Shown: one piece after another, positions 26,203 to 36,271 of the stretch | Position numbering within the stretch: the first letter of the stretch is position 1 | How the letters are laid out: each line of letters starts with the position of its first letter | NCBI RefSeq assembly: GCF_032678705.1 | Contig: NZ_JAVTSS010000001.1 | Coordinates: 2,232,001-2,296,000, forward strand | Direction: 5' to 3' | Origin: Pedobacter frigiditerrae | Lineage (GTDB): Bacteria; Bacteroidota; Bacteroidia; Sphingobacteriales; Sphingobacteriaceae | DNA: 64,000 nucleotides | The notes under the pieces: model-generated | The model's input: the letters and a program-made list of their open reading frames with translations, nothing else | The model's database searches: none | What the model was told of the DNA's origin: nothing | Translations under genes and position numbers: made by a program

Positions 26203-26796
26203 ATGAGAAAAATAATCGTGTTATCAATGATTACATTAGATGGAGTAATGCAAGCCCCAGGTGGCCCTGAAGAAGATACCTCAGGTGACTTTAAATACGG
26301 TGGTTGGGTTGCACCATTTGGCGATGAAGATTCTAATCAAATCATGCAAAGATTAATGAAGCCAGCAGACATTTTATTAGGCAGAAAAACATTTCAAATT
26401 TGGGAACCTTATTGGCCTAAGAATACTTCTTTTTGGCCTAGTATCAATGAGGTAACAAAATATGTAATGTCTACAACCATCACTCAATCTGATTGGGAAA
26501 ATACCGTTTTCTTAAACAGTTTATCAGACATTAAGCAACTCAAAAACTCAAATGGTCCTGATATACAAGTTTGGGGTAGTGCCGAACTGATCCAGCTCTT
26601 ACTTCAGAATGATTTAGTTGATGAACTTTGGTTAATGATTCATCCTATAACATTGGGTAAAGGCAAAAAATTATTTACCGACGGACCAATTCCCGCAGCA
26701 TTTACTTTGGTAGAGAGCACCGTTACGCCTAGTGGAGTAATTTTTGTGAATTACAAACGAGCTGGAGAAGTAAAAACAGGTAATGCTGGAGCTTAG
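26203..26796 (+). CDS. dihydrofolate reductase / RibD C-terminal domain family protein
   Basis: This 197-residue protein matches the RibD_C/DHFR-like family: RKIIVLSMITLDGVMQAPGG at the start, then ADILLGRKTFQIWEPYWP, IQVWGSAELIQLLLQNDLVDEL and IHPITLGKGKKLF. Members are NADPH-binding proteins of mostly unknown substrate, not true DHFRs. It is the only plus-strand gene within the polysaccharide locus and splits it into two groups. It probably entered or moved there independently. It is convergent with the GH88 gene. Confidence 0.88.
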   Translation: MRKIIVLSMITLDGVMQAPGGPEEDTSGDFKYGGWVAPFGDEDSNQIMQRLMKPADILLGRKTFQIWEPYWPKNTSFWPSINEVTKYVMSTTITQSDWENTVFLNSLSDIKQLKNSNGPDIQVWGSAELIQLLLQNDLVDELWLMIHPITLGKGKKLFTDGPIPAAFTLVESTVTPSGVIFVNYKRAGEVKTGNAGA

Positions 26797-26819
26797 AAAG
26801 ATTCTATTAAAACATTGCA

Positions 26820-26851
26820 AAACAAGGTCAATATTTTAACAAACCTTGTTT
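26820..26851. terminator. weak hairpin between convergent genes
   Basis: AAACAAGG (26820-26827) and CCTTGTTT (26844-26851) form an 8-base stem with a 16-base loop between the DHFR-like gene and the GH88 gene. The stem continues into T-rich sequence on the plus strand. Weak, but in the right place for a shared terminator. Confidence 0.35.
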
Positions 26852-26896
26852 CACAACTCAACAATTAACAAATTTAAATTAAAAGGTATTGATGTT

Positions 26897-28168
26897 CTAC
26901 CTTAATTTAGCATACCTCAGCAATGCTTCCATAAAGTAATAATCAGCATAAACTAGAGGTACATCAATTTCAGTTTTATGAGGTAAACTACCGACACTAT
27001 GCTTTAATATAAATCCAGCATTTGTTCCTGTTTTTGCCAAATATTCGTCGCTAGATAATGATTTGAGCATTTGTTCGGCAGGTTTAAAATACTTGTCATG
27101 ACCATCCTTAGAGAATGTACTTAACTCAAGCAACGCTGAAGCTACTAAGGCCGCAGCCGAAGCATCTCTTGGGATGTAGGCTATTTTATTGGCGTTATAA
27201 TCAAAGTCTGGAACATAGCCCTTTTGCTCTACATTAAAATCCCAGTAAGGAATTTTATCTTTAGGTAAGTTGGGATGATTGATATAAAAGTCTGCTGCTT
27301 TTTGAGCCGCTGCTAAAAAGCGTTTGTCTTTGGTTTCGCGATACATCATGGTAAAACCATAAATTGCCCAACCTTGTCCTCTACTCCAAGTCGAATTATC
27401 AGCATAGCCTTGATTGGTTTGCTGGTGCAGTACCTTACCATTAGCATCATAGTTAACCACATGATAGGTACTAAAATCTGATCTAAAATGGTTCTTCATT
27501 GTATTTAAGGCGTGGCTCATCGCTACATCTTTATACTTAGGATTGCCTGTAATTTTAGAAACATAACAAAGCATTTCTAGATTCATCATATTGTCTATAA
27601 TAACAGGATACTGCCAAGTAGTTTTTTGGTCCCAAGATTTCTTTGCATTCCATGATTTGATTAATCCAACTTTGGGATCGAAACGAGTTAAAGCTGATTC
27701 GGCAGACTGGATAAGTATTTTACGGTATTTCTCTAATTTATTAGGATCCTTTTCGAACCTCATTGCATTTCCATAAGAACAATACATGACAAAACCTATG
27801 TCATGATGTTCCGTTAAAAACTGGGCTTGTTCTAAGGCTTCTGTCCACTTGGTTGCTGCAGCTTTCCATTGTGGATTTTTAGTATAATCATAAAGGTACC
27901 ATAGACTTCCCGCAAAAAAACCCTGCGTCCAATCCTTTATATCTGTACTTCTTAATGAACCATCTTTATTAGTTGTGCGTGGAAAACGAGTGATATCGTT
28001 TGAAGCTTTCAGCAAATCATTATATTGTTTTTGAGCAACTGTAAAATCTTTCTTAAGTAACTCCGATTTAGGCGTTTGCCATAAAAATGAAGAAGCAGTT
28101 ACAGCAATCACAAAGGCTGACAATAACAATAGATTTCGTTTTTTTAATTTAAAATTAGTTGATTTCAT
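26897..28168 (-). CDS. GH88 unsaturated glucuronyl hydrolase
   Basis: This 423-residue enzyme has an N-terminal hydrophobic signal (LLLLSAFVIAVTASSFLW). The (alpha/alpha)6 barrel features of GH88 are present: DWTQGFFAGSLWYLYDYT, HHDIGFVMYCSYGNA (catalytic Asp by family comparison), VIIDNMMNLEMLCYVSK (second Asp), SRGQGWAIYGFTM and AYIPRDASAAALVASALLEL. GH88 removes the 4,5-unsaturated uronic acid that polysaccharide lyases leave at the non-reducing end. Its presence implies a lyase step in this locus. The start lies 26 bases downstream of the beta-helix gene's stop, in the same direction. Confidence 0.92.
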   Translation of the reverse strand: MKSTNFKLKKRNLLLLSAFVIAVTASSFLWQTPKSELLKKDFTVAQKQYNDLLKASNDITRFPRTTNKDGSLRSTDIKDWTQGFFAGSLWYLYDYTKNPQWKAAATKWTEALEQAQFLTEHHDIGFVMYCSYGNAMRFEKDPNKLEKYRKILIQSAESALTRFDPKVGLIKSWNAKKSWDQKTTWQYPVIIDNMMNLEMLCYVSKITGNPKYKDVAMSHALNTMKNHFRSDFSTYHVVNYDANGKVLHQQTNQGYADNSTWSRGQGWAIYGFTMMYRETKDKRFLAAAQKAADFYINHPNLPKDKIPYWDFNVEQKGYVPDFDYNANKIAYIPRDASAAALVASALLELSTFSKDGHDKYFKPAEQMLKSLSSDEYLAKTGTNAGFILKHSVGSLPHKTEIDVPLVYADYYFMEALLRYAKLR

Positions 28169-28194
28169 TTTATGTTTTTGAATGTTAAAGGTTA

Positions 28195-29772
28195 CTACTT
28201 GTTGTTTAACTGCTTAAACCAAGTAGGCACTTTTTTTAATCGTTGTTGTAATTGTGCTTCGTAAAGTGAGCTTGGAGAAACTCTTTTATCCAATCCTTCT
28301 ACAAAGCTTAAGTTCTCCGTTTTAAATGTTGTACCCGTACTTATAAATCCTGCAATAATAGGCTGAACCATTTTAAACCAAACATCTTCTTTATCATCAG
28401 GCCAAAAATTAAAATCTTTAATCGCCTTGTTGGTTTGTTTATAATTCCAAAAAACTAAACCTTGCAAATGATTAGGTAAATTTTCTATGGCGCCTCCTTG
28501 GTGCCCAGCCATAAAACCTCCAGTAACATTATCTAAAAGTGTATTTCTGGGCTGACTGGCATGGGATTCAAAAGATGTGTTAGCTGGATAAGTACAATTA
28601 TAAATTACCGTATTTACCGCTCCATTTGAACTACCAAACGAATGCCATTGAGAAGCTTCATCCACTAAATTAGCTAGTAAAACATTGGTAGAATGATTGG
28701 AAGTAATTGCTTCATGCCCAGCATTGCCATTTACCGTACAATTTAAGATACTTATATTGGCACTTTGTTGTACAATTGCTGCAACATTACAGTTAGTGAA
28801 CCTACAATTGCGCATCCATGAATTGGTAATTCTTGAAAAAATGAAAAGATTGTAACCACTATCATCTTTCCAAGAAGCGTGGTGCACAAACTTGGTTTGC
28901 CAGTTACCAACAAAAGAAATATCTTCAATACCAACCTCTTCTGCATTTGCAAATTTGGAAACAGTCCAACCATATTTTGGATCTATATTGATGGCAATTG
29001 GCGCATGTAAACCAATGGTTAAGCCATCCATTTTAACTATTTGATAGTATACACAAACATCTACCCCTTTATTAACAAGGTATTTCCAATTTGGGTTAAG
29101 CTCATGCCTACCCAATGTCTCCTTAATTAATGCTGGTGAGTTATTTAACATTTTTAATGCAATCCAATCTCCCACTTTTAACTGACCAATTTTATCTAGT
29201 GTTAGTTCTACATCACCAACTTTAGCCGCTTTTTGTACCTGACCAATTTCCATATCCTTACCACCAGCGGTAAAGGTTATCATAGGTCTTCCAGTCCACA
29301 TTTGCTTTGGATTTATTGGAGATAGCATTTCTTTCATGAACAATTCAGTTCCTCCTTGTCCTGCACCACTGCCTCGAAAAATGATGTTACTTGCTTTTGA
29401 TATAATCCCTTTAACTTGAGCAGTATCCTGATTAATCAAAAACCTTCCCTTTGGGAAAAAGACAATACCAGAACCATTTTTGTTAGCAGCGTTAATTGCT
29501 GCTTGAATGGCATCCTTATCTGAAATCTCATCATTTGGTATGGCTCCAAATTCAAGCACATTAAACACCTTGTAATCTTTGATATCAGGAATGGCTTTTT
29601 CGCCACTTTGATAACCAGCATAAGAGAAATCTGGCAATATAGACCGCTCTTTATCTTTTTGATAGGCTTGGAATAATTGTGATGATACAGTTGACTGCCC
29701 CATAGCGTTGTTCACTACAAATAGTGTAAATAACAGAGCACCACTGAATATTTTTTGATGAATTGAAGTCAT
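28195..29772 (-). CDS. pectate-lyase-superfamily beta-helix protein (DUF4955-like), candidate polysaccharide lyase
   Basis: This protein of about 525 residues has a signal peptide (FSGALLFTLFVVNNAMGQ). The typical start of the pectate-lyase superfamily follows (VLEFGAIPNDEISDKDAIQAAINAA, GIVFFPKGRFLI), and beta-helix coils run to about residue 430. The C-terminal region with GHQGGAIENLPNHLQGLVFWN resembles DUF4955. Conserved-looking polar residues cluster in NGNAGHEAITSNHSTN and SQWHSFGSSNGAVN. ATG at 29772 is chosen over a 24-residue-longer frame, because it starts the signal peptide. It lies beside GH88, so it is the best candidate for the missing lyase. This activity is inferred, not shown. 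Confidence 0.75.
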   Translation of the reverse strand: MTSIHQKIFSGALLFTLFVVNNAMGQSTVSSQLFQAYQKDKERSILPDFSYAGYQSGEKAIPDIKDYKVFNVLEFGAIPNDEISDKDAIQAAINAANKNGSGIVFFPKGRFLINQDTAQVKGIISKASNIIFRGSGAGQGGTELFMKEMLSPINPKQMWTGRPMITFTAGGKDMEIGQVQKAAKVGDVELTLDKIGQLKVGDWIALKMLNNSPALIKETLGRHELNPNWKYLVNKGVDVCVYYQIVKMDGLTIGLHAPIAINIDPKYGWTVSKFANAEEVGIEDISFVGNWQTKFVHHASWKDDSGYNLFIFSRITNSWMRNCRFTNCNVAAIVQQSANISILNCTVNGNAGHEAITSNHSTNVLLANLVDEASQWHSFGSSNGAVNTVIYNCTYPANTSFESHASQPRNTLLDNVTGGFMAGHQGGAIENLPNHLQGLVFWNYKQTNKAIKDFNFWPDDKEDVWFKMVQPIIAGFISTGTTFKTENLSFVEGLDKRVSPSSLYEAQLQQRLKKVPTWFKQLNNK

Positions 29773-29915
29773 AAAATTTTTAATAGGAATTAGATTAGTT
29801 ATAACGGCAAAGCATAAATCAAGCCCAGCGTTATTACAAAACACGTTACAGGGTAAGCATAAGCTTGATTACTGTTAATAAATTATATTTCAAGAAAAGC
29901 CAAAATCTATTCTAT

Positions 29916-30827
29916 CTAAGGGATAATCTCGACATCAAATTCCTTCATTACCTGTTTATTATCATTTAAAGTATTGTTGCTAGCAATAAAGACGACTTTG
30001 TATTTTCCAACAGCAGGGTATTGAAAAGTATAGTTTTTTAATGGTGCTGAGGTTAGGTTTTTAATCGGAATACTTACATCAGGTGCAACCTTGGTTAAAT
30101 CAAGTGGTTTACTTATGGCCCAAGTCTCATTGGTAAGTGCAGTAGCACCACCACCAACAACCTGAATTTGGGTAGCAGTTGCAATCCAACTACCATTTGC
30201 TGGTGTTCTCACGTTTCCATATACTGTCCATGAAATATCGGTAAGACTTGCAATCCCAACAGTAGACCCATCAGGCAATAGGTTATTGACAGCAAAATTC
30301 TTAAATGTCCAAGTTTTTTGTGTTGAACCAGTTACCCCATTGTATTTTAAAGCAAGATATAATGGCTTGCCTGCTACATATAAATCTGACAACATTATTT
30401 TTCCTGATGCGGTATTATCAGTTCCGGTAGAAAGAATTGCCCTGTTGGTGATATCTGTCCAACTTGCATTGACAACACTTGAGGAATCAAGCACAGTTAA
30501 GCTATTAGAGGCCAACAGTTTTAAAGTATTGGTTTGTACACCAAATTGTGCGTACGATGTAAACTGTAGGCTAGCTTCTCCTACCGCAGTTGTACGATTT
30601 TTATTACCATAATTAAAGCCCGCAGTACCAGGATAGGTTATAATTGTATTTGCATCTCCTGTAGCTGTATACTTACAGGTATCGCCAAGTTTAAATACGA
30701 ATGCATTGCCATTTTTTGATCTTGCATTGCTGAGTTGGATATTCCAATTTGGTTCTTCAACTATTAAAGATTTTTCGCAGCTTGCAAACAGGCAAACGAA
30801 AAAGATAAGTATGATATAATTTTTCAT
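29916..30827 (-). CDS. surface glycan-binding lipoprotein candidate (DUF5017-like)
   Basis: This 303-residue lipoprotein has Cys in LFASCEKS. Two beta-rich parts follow, with the pattern KIMLSDLYVAGKPLYLALKYNG and a final immunoglobulin/PKD-like domain (YTFQYPAVGKYKVVFIASN). The position directly downstream of SusD and upstream of the enzymes is where SusE/F-type or other surface glycan-binding proteins are encoded. The DUF5017 likeness is from memory of the family pattern. It should sit on the outer face of the outer membrane and help capture the glycan. Confidence 0.72.
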   Translation of the reverse strand: MKNYIILIFFVCLFASCEKSLIVEEPNWNIQLSNARSKNGNAFVFKLGDTCKYTATGDANTIITYPGTAGFNYGNKNRTTAVGEASLQFTSYAQFGVQTNTLKLLASNSLTVLDSSSVVNASWTDITNRAILSTGTDNTASGKIMLSDLYVAGKPLYLALKYNGVTGSTQKTWTFKNFAVNNLLPDGSTVGIASLTDISWTVYGNVRTPANGSWIATATQIQVVGGGATALTNETWAISKPLDLTKVAPDVSIPIKNLTSAPLKNYTFQYPAVGKYKVVFIASNNTLNDNKQVMKEFDVEIIP

Positions 30828-30897
30828 CTATTTATAGTTTTATTTTTAAAGTGATGATGCCCTGCCCACAATAGGCAGATATCCTATTAGGAAAAGT

Positions 30898-32775
30898 TTA
30901 CCAACCTGCATTTTGCACCAATGATTTATTTAAATTGAGTTCATAATCAGGAATAGGAAGCCAAACATTTCTGGGTGCTACATTTCTAGCACCTACTAAC
31001 CCATTTGCACTTGCACTTGCGCCATTAGCTTCACAATAAATCTTAAACGTAATCATGTCCTGATAGAAATTGCCCCAACGGGTAACGTCGTTTTTGCGTA
31101 GTGACTCTGCATTAAATTCACGTAATCTTTCATCTCGTAAAGCGAGTTGAAAATTATCCTTACTTAAACCTAGTGTTAAATTAGCTTCGGTACCTGTAGT
31201 AATAGTTGCTGTAGCAATTGCACCCGTTCCATTTCCTCCTGTTATGGTTACATTAGGTGCAGTTGTATAATAACTTCCAGTTGCAATAATACCCGGACTG
31301 GTTACATTAATACCTGTTACTCTACCTGCAGAGATGGTTGCAGTGGCAGTTGCACCAGCACCACCTCCACCTGTAATGGTTACTGTAGGTACTGTGGTAT
31401 AACCAGTTCCTCCATTAGAAACGGTAATGGTTTTAACTACGTTCCCATTCAAAATGCCATAACCTCGTTTACGAACCATATTGATGGCATCGTATGCAGT
31501 TAAACTTCCCCCAGTTGGGATATCAGTTGGCCCTACTAATTGGTTTGCAGCCTCAGCATACATTAACAGAATATCTGAATAGCGAATTACAGGCCAGTTT
31601 ATGCCATAAATCCCCACGTTACGTGCTTCAGCAGGCGCATACTCCCTTCTAAATTTACCTGATGGCATTAACCAAGGATTTGTGACTGCATTTTTCACCC
31701 TAACACTTGAAGAAACAGCGTATACATAGTTTGAACAATTCCAATCCCTTCTTAAATCAAAAGAAGTTTTAGGTGTAGATGTACTGCTTGCGTTAACCTC
31801 ATAAGCGTCGAACAGGTTACGGGTAACATATAACCAACTTACAGCACTATAAGAAGACGGATCTGTGGCAACTATAGTTGAAGTAATTCCGATGAAATTT
31901 CCAATATCATTAGCTCCCTTTGTTACTGTTCCGGCTGTAGCAGTTGCAAAACCCCATTCTAAAATGTTTTCCTTCACATCGTATTTATCTTGCATTAAAT
32001 TGATAAAAACTTGTTTATAGTCTGGGTTTAATGCGTGCTGCCCAGAATTGATCACCTTTGCACAATAATCAACACAGTTTTGATATTTCGTAGCATCATT
32101 AACTGGATAACCGGCCATGTATAAATATACTCTTGCCAACATGGCTTGCACTGCTGTAACGGTTACTACATCGTTATAACCTAAACTTGCAGACGTATAG
32201 CCTTGCAATAAAGTTTCGGCCTGTTTTAAATCTAATTCAATTTGCGTATAAACTTGCTTTGGGGTAGATGCTGGGATATCAATATCATTAATAGTGGAAG
32301 GTTTTAAACTAACCACTACATTTTGATAATGCGTGGTTAAAATCCAATAGTAATAAGCTCTCAGGAATAAAGTTTGTCCTTTAATTCTATTCCTCGTGAT
32401 TTCATTCATAGTTGGCTTATTGATATTCTCCAACAGGATATTGGCATTATTAATTCCCTGATAGCAGCCTAACCAAATAGCATGTACGTTAACATTTGAA
32501 GGCGTAAGGGTATACCTAAACCCTCTTGAATCTCCATCAGCTGCTCTATTGGATAATAATTCATCAGCCGTTTCGTAGTAGCCAGTTAATATCTGTCCGT
32601 ACAAGCGACTGCTCATCATAGGTCCGTAAACACCATTTAGTGCTTGTTGCAATTGTTCAGGTGTATTAAAATAATTTGCTGGGGTATAAAAATCTGTTGG
32701 TTCTGTGTCTAATGCCTTTTTACAAGAGCAAATGCTTATCGCAATGCAGATCAGAAGTATATATTTTAGTTTCAT
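30898..32775 (-). CDS. SusD/RagB family outer-membrane lipoprotein
   Basis: This protein of about 625 residues has a lipoprotein signal ([14 protein letters not shown]). The SusD hallmarks are present: [21 protein letters not shown], a TPR helical core ([29 protein letters not shown]), [24 protein letters not shown] and [25 protein letters not shown]. SusD caps the SusC transporter and binds the glycan. It is longer than usual because of a Gly/Thr-rich insertion (31190-31440). ATG at 32775 is chosen; one three codons earlier is also possible. The gene lies 19 bases after SusC, in the same operon. Confidence 0.95.
   Translation of the reverse strand: MKLKYILLICIAISICSCKKALDTEPTDFYTPANYFNTPEQLQQALNGVYGPMMSSRLYGQILTGYYETADELLSNRAADGDSRGFRYTLTPSNVNVHAIWLGCYQGINNANILLENINKPTMNEITRNRIKGQTLFLRAYYYWILTTHYQNVVVSLKPSTINDIDIPASTPKQVYTQIELDLKQAETLLQGYTSASLGYNDVVTVTAVQAMLARVYLYMAGYPVNDATKYQNCVDYCAKVINSGQHALNPDYKQVFINLMQDKYDVKENILEWGFATATAGTVTKGANDIGNFIGITSTIVATDPSSYSAVSWLYVTRNLFDAYEVNASSTSTPKTSFDLRRDWNCSNYVYAVSSSVRVKNAVTNPWLMPSGKFRREYAPAEARNVGIYGINWPVIRYSDILLMYAEAANQLVGPTDIPTGGSLTAYDAINMVRKRGYGILNGNVVKTITVSNGGTGYTTVPTVTITGGGGAGATATATISAGRVTGINVTSPGIIATGSYYTTAPNVTITGGNGTGAIATATITTGTEANLTLGLSKDNFQLALRDERLREFNAESLRKNDVTRWGNFYQDMITFKIYCEANGASASANGLVGARNVAPRNVWLPIPDYELNLNKSLVQNAGW
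31190..31440 (-). repeat. Gly/Thr-rich duplicated insertion within SusD
   Basis: The SusD frame holds two related units. One is [20 protein letters not shown] followed by ATATATI; the other is [17 protein letters not shown] followed by AIATATI. They sit between the [10 protein letters not shown] and [11 protein letters not shown] segments, which lie closer together in ordinary SusD proteins. The same kind of unit is common in Bacteroidota adhesin-like proteins. Confidence 0.75.
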
Positions 32776-32794
32776 GACATTCATAATTTTTAGA

Positions 32795-35700
32795 TTAAAA
32801 AGTAGCGTTTACACCAAATACAATAGTTAATGAATGCGGGTATCCTGCATAGTCAAATCCTGGTGTAAGATTGCTTTGCCTAGAAGAAATTTCTGGATCC
32901 ATACCTGAATAGCCAGTTATGGTAGCCAAATTTTGCGCCGAAACATTAATACGCAGGTTACTCATACCCCATTTTTGAATAGTGTTTTTGGGAATGGTAT
33001 ACCCGAAAGAAACTGTTCTCAATTTTAAGTACGAACCATCTTCAATTACCCTCGAAGCGTAGGCAGCAGCTCCCTGTCCACCTGCCCTGAAATAAGAATT
33101 ATTAGGATTGGTTGGTGTCCAGCGATCAGCATAAGTAGCATATTGGTTTAAGTTGGGGTTTGCTACAATACCACCTTCAAAAATGTATCTATTGGCATTG
33201 ATTACATCATTACCTACCGACCATTGTAACAATACATTTAGGTCAAATCCTTTATAGCTAAAATTATTAGAAAAACCACCGGTATATTTAGGCAATCCAT
33301 TTCCAATTACCGTATAATCTGAATTATTGATTAGTAAATCACCATTGATGTCCTTGTACTTAACATCTCCAGGTTGCACCGCACTTCTAGCCGCTAAACT
33401 TGCAGTTACAGTAGATTTAAGTTGATAAGTTCCATTTGGCAATTTATCAAAATCATTATATTGATAAACGCCATCTGATGCCAAACCATACATTTGACCT
33501 AATGGATTACCTACCATAGATATATAAGGGAACAAACCACTGTAGGTAGTGTTAAAAAAGGTTCCGTTACCTGCTAAAAGGTAATTTTGATTATCTGTTA
33601 AAGCCAAAATCTTGTTCTGGTTAAAACTAATGTTAAAATTGGTTGACCATGTAAAATCTTTGGTTACAATGTTCCTAGAATCAATTGTAAGTTCTAATCC
33701 TTGGTTTTGTAGGCTCCCAACATTTTTAAAGCCTGTGCTTCCCTCTACCCCTAGCGAGTAAGGCAACGAGGCACTTAATAACAGGTCTTTAGTTCTTTTA
33801 CGATAAATATCGGCAGTAACATTGATTCTATCTTTTAGAAAACCTAAATCTAAACCAATATTGGTTTGCTCACTAGTTTCCCATCTTAAGTTTTCATTAC
33901 CAATAGCAGAAAGATAGGTTCCATTTTGAGCCGGCACGTTGTTAGCAGAATACCAATAGTTGGTATTTGACAGCTGAAGTTGCTGCATATAGGCAAAATC
34001 GCCTACTCTATTATTACCAGACTGACCAAAACCAACACGTAGTTTTGCATTAGAAATCCATTTAACGCTTTTCATGAATTCTTCATTGCTAAAGCGCCAA
34101 GCTCCAGATACAGACGGGAAATAACCCCATTTACTTCCTGGAGGGAATTTTGAAGAACCATCAGCCCTTATAGAAGCTGTAAACAAATACTTAGACTTGT
34201 AATCATAATTTACTCTAGTCAGTACAGATTGCATCGCCCATCTTGAGCTATTAGAAACTCTGCTGGTATTGAGAGCTGCAGCTAAATCAAGTCCATCCAA
34301 ACCCAAATCTTCATTAGGTAATTGAAAAGCAGTGAAAGATCTGTTAGAACTATTGTTACCCTGTGCGTTATAATTCACTAAGGCACTGAAATTATGGTTT
34401 TTACCAAACTTAGTTTTATAATTTAAAGTGTTATCTGATAACCAACTTGCTTGATTTGCAAATCCAATAGTTCCATTTGGGCCAGATACCACATACTTGC
34501 TGCCAGACTGTGTTTTAGAATTGTTTAGGATATTAGTTTCGACATTATTTTTGGTAATGCCTCCGGCTACTCTTAAGGTAAGGTTTTTTAAAATGGCATA
34601 TTCTCCATAAGCATTAGCCGTTAAATTATTCGTTTTAAATCTAGTTTGTTGATTTTGAAGATTAAGTAAAGGGTTTACGCGATAATCTTGGTTATTACCA
34701 AACTCATTAACAGGATCATAAAAATCTACCAATGGATCATAATTTTTTCCTGAAACGGATACACCATTTGTTGGTCTTTGTCCCCATACAGAATAAAGAA
34801 ATACAGATGAGGCATAAAAATTAGTTGCACTTACAGGGATACCAAACTGTTCGCTATATGCATAATTAGCATTTATCCCTGCCTTAATTTTGTTGTTAAT
34901 TTTCTGATCTAAAACAAATCTACCTTGATATCTTTTAAAACCGCCAAACTTCACAATACCTTTTTGGTTGTTAAAATTACCCGAAATAGCATATTGCGTA
35001 CCTTCTGTTCCACCCCTAATAGCAATATCATGGTTTTGATTTTGCCCTGTTTGATAAACGTAATCTTGCATATCAAGGCTTGTAGCGCTTCTATAAGAAT
35101 CTAGTGTGGTGCCATTTTTTAAATAGGTAGAATCTGCATAAGGCGAGTTAAGGTCTTTAATATACCTTACAAACTCATAAGCATCCATTAACTTTACTTT
35201 TTCTGGTATCTTTTGAATCCCGTAATAGGCATTATAAACAACTTGCGGCGGACCCGATTTACCTTTTTTAGTTGTAATTAAAACAACACCATTAGCACCT
35301 CTAGCACCATAAATTGCTGTTGCTGATGCATCTTTTAATACATCTATAGATTCGATATCAGATGGACTGATAGAATTTGCGTTAGAAGATTCGGAAGGGA
35401 AACCATCTACTACATAAAGTGGAGAGTTATCCTGTGTAATTGAACCTGCACCTCTAATTACGATATTAGCCACAGCACCAGGTTGCCCATCGCTACTCTG
35501 CACCTGTACACCCGCAACTCTACCTGCTAAGGCTTCATCAAATGATTTTACTGGGGCCTTGGCAAAATCTTTCATATTAACTGAGCCAATAGACCCTGTT
35601 AAGTCACTTCTTTTTTGGGTACCATAACCCACTACCACAACATCATTTAGACTAGTTGAAGTAGGTTGCAGTGCAATATTAATAACAGTTTTTGTACCTA

Positions 35701-36001
35701 CTACCGCCTCTTGAGTACCGTAACCGATATAGTTAAATACTAATCGGTCTGTGGCTAGGGCTTTAATTTTGAATTTTCCATCTTTATCTGTTTGTACACT
35801 TACTTTTGTGCCTTTTACTAAGATAGATACACCAGGAAACGGTTCGCTCCTTTCATCAATAACAACTCCTTCTATAGTTTTTTGTTGCGCATAAACATTA
35901 GCGTTTAATAATAAGGAGATAAACAGAATCAAAAGCTTTGGATAAGGAACAATCCAGCAGCTCAGTCCTCTCACCCTACGTAAATTGTAAAGTTTGTTCA
36001 T
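32795..36001 (-). CDS. SusC/RagA TonB-linked outer-membrane transporter
   Basis: This 1068-residue protein has a signal peptide ([17 protein letters not shown]). A carboxypeptidase-D-like domain follows ([20 protein letters not shown]), then the SusC TonB box region ([19 protein letters not shown]). The plug contains [57 protein letters not shown] long C-terminal barrel ends with an aromatic strand ([12 protein letters not shown]). It imports oligosaccharides using the proton motive force, with SusD as lid. It is the first gene of the susCD operon and lies 270 bases downstream of the hybrid regulator. Confidence 0.96.
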   Translation of the reverse strand: MNKLYNLRRVRGLSCWIVPYPKLLILFISLLLNANVYAQQKTIEGVVIDERSEPFPGVSILVKGTKVSVQTDKDGKFKIKALATDRLVFNYIGYGTQEAVVGTKTVINIALQPTSTSLNDVVVVGYGTQKRSDLTGSIGSVNMKDFAKAPVKSFDEALAGRVAGVQVQSSDGQPGAVANIVIRGAGSITQDNSPLYVVDGFPSESSNANSISPSDIESIDVLKDASATAIYGARGANGVVLITTKKGKSGPPQVVYNAYYGIQKIPEKVKLMDAYEFVRYIKDLNSPYADSTYLKNGTTLDSYRSATSLDMQDYVYQTGQNQNHDIAIRGGTEGTQYAISGNFNNQKGIVKFGGFKRYQGRFVLDQKINNKIKAGINANYAYSEQFGIPVSATNFYASSVFLYSVWGQRPTNGVSVSGKNYDPLVDFYDPVNEFGNNQDYRVNPLLNLQNQQTRFKTNNLTANAYGEYAILKNLTLRVAGGITKNNVETNILNNSKTQSGSKYVVSGPNGTIGFANQASWLSDNTLNYKTKFGKNHNFSALVNYNAQGNNSSNRSFTAFQLPNEDLGLDGLDLAAALNTSRVSNSSRWAMQSVLTRVNYDYKSKYLFTASIRADGSSKFPPGSKWGYFPSVSGAWRFSNEEFMKSVKWISNAKLRVGFGQSGNNRVGDFAYMQQLQLSNTNYWYSANNVPAQNGTYLSAIGNENLRWETSEQTNIGLDLGFLKDRINVTADIYRKRTKDLLLSASLPYSLGVEGSTGFKNVGSLQNQGLELTIDSRNIVTKDFTWSTNFNISFNQNKILALTDNQNYLLAGNGTFFNTTYSGLFPYISMVGNPLGQMYGLASDGVYQYNDFDKLPNGTYQLKSTVTASLAARSAVQPGDVKYKDINGDLLINNSDYTVIGNGLPKYTGGFSNNFSYKGFDLNVLLQWSVGNDVINANRYIFEGGIVANPNLNQYATYADRWTPTNPNNSYFRAGGQGAAAYASRVIEDGSYLKLRTVSFGYTIPKNTIQKWGMSNLRINVSAQNLATITGYSGMDPEISSRQSNLTPGFDYAGYPHSLTIVFGVNATF

Positions 36002-36064
36002 AATTTTAATTTGGTTAATTTGGTTTGCTTGGCATTCTGGTTGTAAAACCTAATTACAACTCAT

Positions 36065-36072
36065 CAAAATTA
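36065..36072 (-). promoter_or_regulatory. candidate -7 box of the susC promoter
   Basis: On the minus strand TAATTTTG matches TAnnTTTG, about 64 bases upstream of the susC ATG. No TTG stands at the right -33 distance, which would fit dependence on the hybrid regulator encoded next door. Confidence 0.35.
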
Positions 36073-36134
36073 CCTAGCTATTGCCAAAAGAGGGGGTTGA
36101 TATTAATTTTTATGGGGGTAATAATTGGTGATTT

Positions 36135-36150
36135 AGCTATAATAATAGCT
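36135..36150. promoter_or_regulatory. AGCTAT-AATA-ATAGCT palindrome, candidate operator
   Basis: A 6+6 base perfect inverted repeat with a 4-base centre lies in the 270-base gap between the hybrid regulator gene and susC. It is about 63 bases upstream of the candidate -7 box. A T run follows on the plus strand, but both flanking genes are on the minus strand, so a terminator role is unlikely. Confidence 0.3.
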
Positions 36151-36271
36151 TTTTTAATGAAAGATAGATAAAGGTTTAACTAGTTTGATCCAGTGGCTTT
36201 GGACAACTTCTTTAATTCCGAAATAGTTATTTAAGCTATCTATTTGAGACAACAGTTCAGTTTAAAGGGAA

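Noticed and set aside
30286-30612. 108-codon plus-strand frame inside the DUF5017-like gene
   Set aside because: It is antisense to a well-supported lipoprotein gene and has no start context or family features.
36145-36160. AGCTAT/ATAGCT hairpin plus T run as a plus-strand terminator
   Set aside because: No plus-strand gene lies upstream; both neighbours are on the minus strand.
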